Of a stretch of 15,730 nucleotides of DNA, positions 14,819-15,730 are shown in pieces; within the stretch, counting starts at the first letter, position 1; each line of letters begins with the position of its first letter. The stretch covers positions 1-15,730 of the forward strand of contig JAFAFV010000084.1 in assembly GCA_023423285.1 (NCBI GenBank), read 5' to 3'. Source of the DNA: Bacteroidota bacterium (GTDB taxonomy: Bacteria; Bacteroidota; Bacteroidia; Chitinophagales; Chitinophagaceae). Below the pieces are notes generated by a model that searched no databases, had not been told where the DNA came from, and saw nothing but the letters and a program-made list of their open reading frames with translations. Made by a program: the position numbers and the translations under genes.

Positions 14819-15730
14819 GGCCTGCCGATAAAAAACAGCTTGCTCAGGTGTTAATACACGAGGAGCGCTGCAATATCAGTCAGGCCTGTGAAATAGTACA
14901 ATTATCCAGAAGCAGTTTTCAGTATCACACGAAGATCAAAGATGACAATGCCATACAGGATGCGTTAACAGCGCTGATCAACAAACATCCCAATATTGGT
15001 TTTTGGCAATGCTATTACCGCTTGCGTAATCGTGGAGAAAAATGGAACCATAAAAGGGTTCGCAGGATTTACCGGCAAATGAACCTTAATATCCGCCGCA
15101 GGCCAAAGAAACGCCTGCCAGAGCGCGTTAAACAACCGTTGGTGATACCCACGGCACCTAACCAGATATGGAGTATAGATTTTATGAGTGATAGTTTGAC
15201 AGATGGTAGGAAATATCGGCTGCTCAATATTTTGGATGATTTTAACAGAGAGTCTCTTTGCATCGAAGCAGATACCAGCCTGCCGTCACTCCGTGTCATA
15301 CGTGTGTTAGAAAAGCTCATAACACAAAGAGGAAAACCTCATAACATCAGGGTTGATAATGGCCCTGAATTTATCAGCCATAAACTTTGTGAATGGTGCG
15401 AACAAAACAAAATCACGCTGCAATTTATTCAACCTGGCAAACCCATGCAAAATGCGCTTATTGAAAGAAAGAATGGCAGTATCAGAAGAGAACTTTTGAA
15501 CGCCTACTTATTTTATAGCCTCAGTGAGGTTCGTGAAATGTGTGGGCAATGGCGTGAAGATTATAATAACGAAAGGCCTCACAAAGCCCTGGGTTATTTA
15601 TCACCAATAAAATATCTATTAATTTGGCAAAAACAAAACTTAGATACCGGTAGTATTGCAGGGTTATCCACACCCGCAAGCGAAACATTAAATCAAATTG
15701 AAGCGAAGCGGGTAGTGGATAACCCGTCTA
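14812..15730 (+). CDS. IS3-family transposase OrfB (DDE integrase domain), partial at window end
   Basis: This frame is open from the frameshift site to the last base of the window with no stop. It holds the catalytic half of the transposase, at least 306 residues counted from the GTT at 14812. An N-terminal HTH_21-like region (ISQACEIVQLSRSSFQY, HPNIGFWQCYYRLR) precedes the rve core. The DDE triad is D123 in WSIDFM, D182 in VDNGPEF and E218 in LIERKNGS, with exactly 35 residues between the second D and E. The family tail YNNERPHKALGYLSP is present, so the enzyme looks intact so far. LIERKNGS has Lys where most relatives have Phe (ERFNGS). About 38 residues after LGYLSP are still open, longer than the usual OrfB tail. 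No good ATG lies near the 5' end; expression probably depends on the frameshift. Confidence 0.9.
15661..15725. repeat. 17-bp inverted repeat with one bulge inside the OrfB 3' region
   Basis: GGGTTATCCACACCCGC (15661-15677) is the reverse complement of bases 15708-15725 except for one extra base in the right arm. The first eleven pairs (GGGTTATCCAC with GTGGATAACCC) are perfect. Thirty bases separate the arms. The left arm contains TTATCCACA (15664-15672), identical to the bacterial DnaA-box consensus. All of it lies within the open OrfB frame, in its unusual C-terminal extension. Confidence 0.75.

Larger units (their letters stand above)
14482..15730 (+). mobile_element. IS3-family insertion sequence, IS407-like group, right end outside window
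   Basis: The element carries the two-frame OrfA/OrfB transposase arrangement of the IS3 family. OrfA resembles the IS407 group (FTESQIV, GISAKEVCRELGISEATFYNWKAKYGGM, LKDLEAE). The likely left tip is TGTAAGCGTACCCC at 14482, chosen because it starts with TG and coincides with the break in the preceding OrfA remnant. If so, the right end should read GGGGTACGCTTACA, perhaps imperfectly; I do not see it before 15730. The four bases before the tip are ATTA, a candidate target duplication. Confidence 0.75.

Noticed and set aside
15069..15320. 83-codon minus-strand frame opposite OrfB
   Set aside because: It is antisense to the conserved transposase core, where the + strand frame carries the DDE motifs. 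Nothing in its sequence suggests a real protein.
15661..15725. The DnaA-box-like repeat as a replication origin
   Set aside because: It is a single inverted pair inside a transposase gene, without an AT-rich unwinding region or replication genes nearby. One consensus match does not make an origin.
1..15730. CRISPR array, tRNA, rRNA or riboswitch
   Set aside because: I saw no regularly spaced direct repeats, no tRNA-like cloverleaf or rRNA-like stretch, and no gap of 300 bases or more without a gene. Structure-based searches were not possible by eye.

Overview
The window is a stretch of a Bacteroidota chromosome, most likely from the Chitinophagales/Sphingobacteriales side of the phylum. The evidence is two SusC/SusD-type outer-membrane uptake pairs, a DUF1735-plus-discoidin surface lipoprotein, A-rich leaders without clear Shine-Dalgarno motifs, and promoter-like sequences of the TAnnTTTG kind. 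Everything that can be called lies on the + strand. The genus cannot be read from the sequence alone.

Bases 1-6225 hold a leader with a perfect 14-bp CG-centred palindrome (110-123), then a tight operon: SusC-like receptor (198-3287), SusD-like lipoprotein (3301-5157) and a DUF1735 + F5/8C surface glycan-binding lipoprotein (5193-6152). A strong hairpin follows at 6189-6225. Bases 6258-9279 carry two degradative genes: a basic-secretory-protein-type zinc metallopeptidase lipoprotein (6258-6959, HEVMH) and a GH92 alpha-mannosidase (7003-9279). Its key residues line up, within one position, with those I recall for the alpha-1,2-mannosidase BT3990. Bases 9447-14331 carry a second, different SusC/SusD pair, closed by a clear intrinsic terminator (14347-14383).

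Together this looks like a polysaccharide-utilisation locus for mannose-rich glycans, probably on glycoproteins. The surface complex would bind and import the glycan, GH92 would trim alpha-mannose in the periplasm, and the peptidase would act on the protein part. The layout recalls the B. thetaiotaomicron high-mannose N-glycan locus, with a BSP peptidase present and no GH18 endoglycosidase visible here. The parts are known families; the combination is the interesting point.

The right end (about 14391-15730) is mobile DNA. An IS3-family element of the IS407 type is present with OrfA (14552-14818), a correctly phased A_AAA_AAG frameshift site and an OrfB with an intact DD(35)E triad. OrfB is still open at the window edge. 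It seems to have landed inside the start of an older, different IS3-type OrfA (14435-14482), giving a nested insertion. OrfB contains a 17-bp inverted repeat with a perfect DnaA-box match near the window end.
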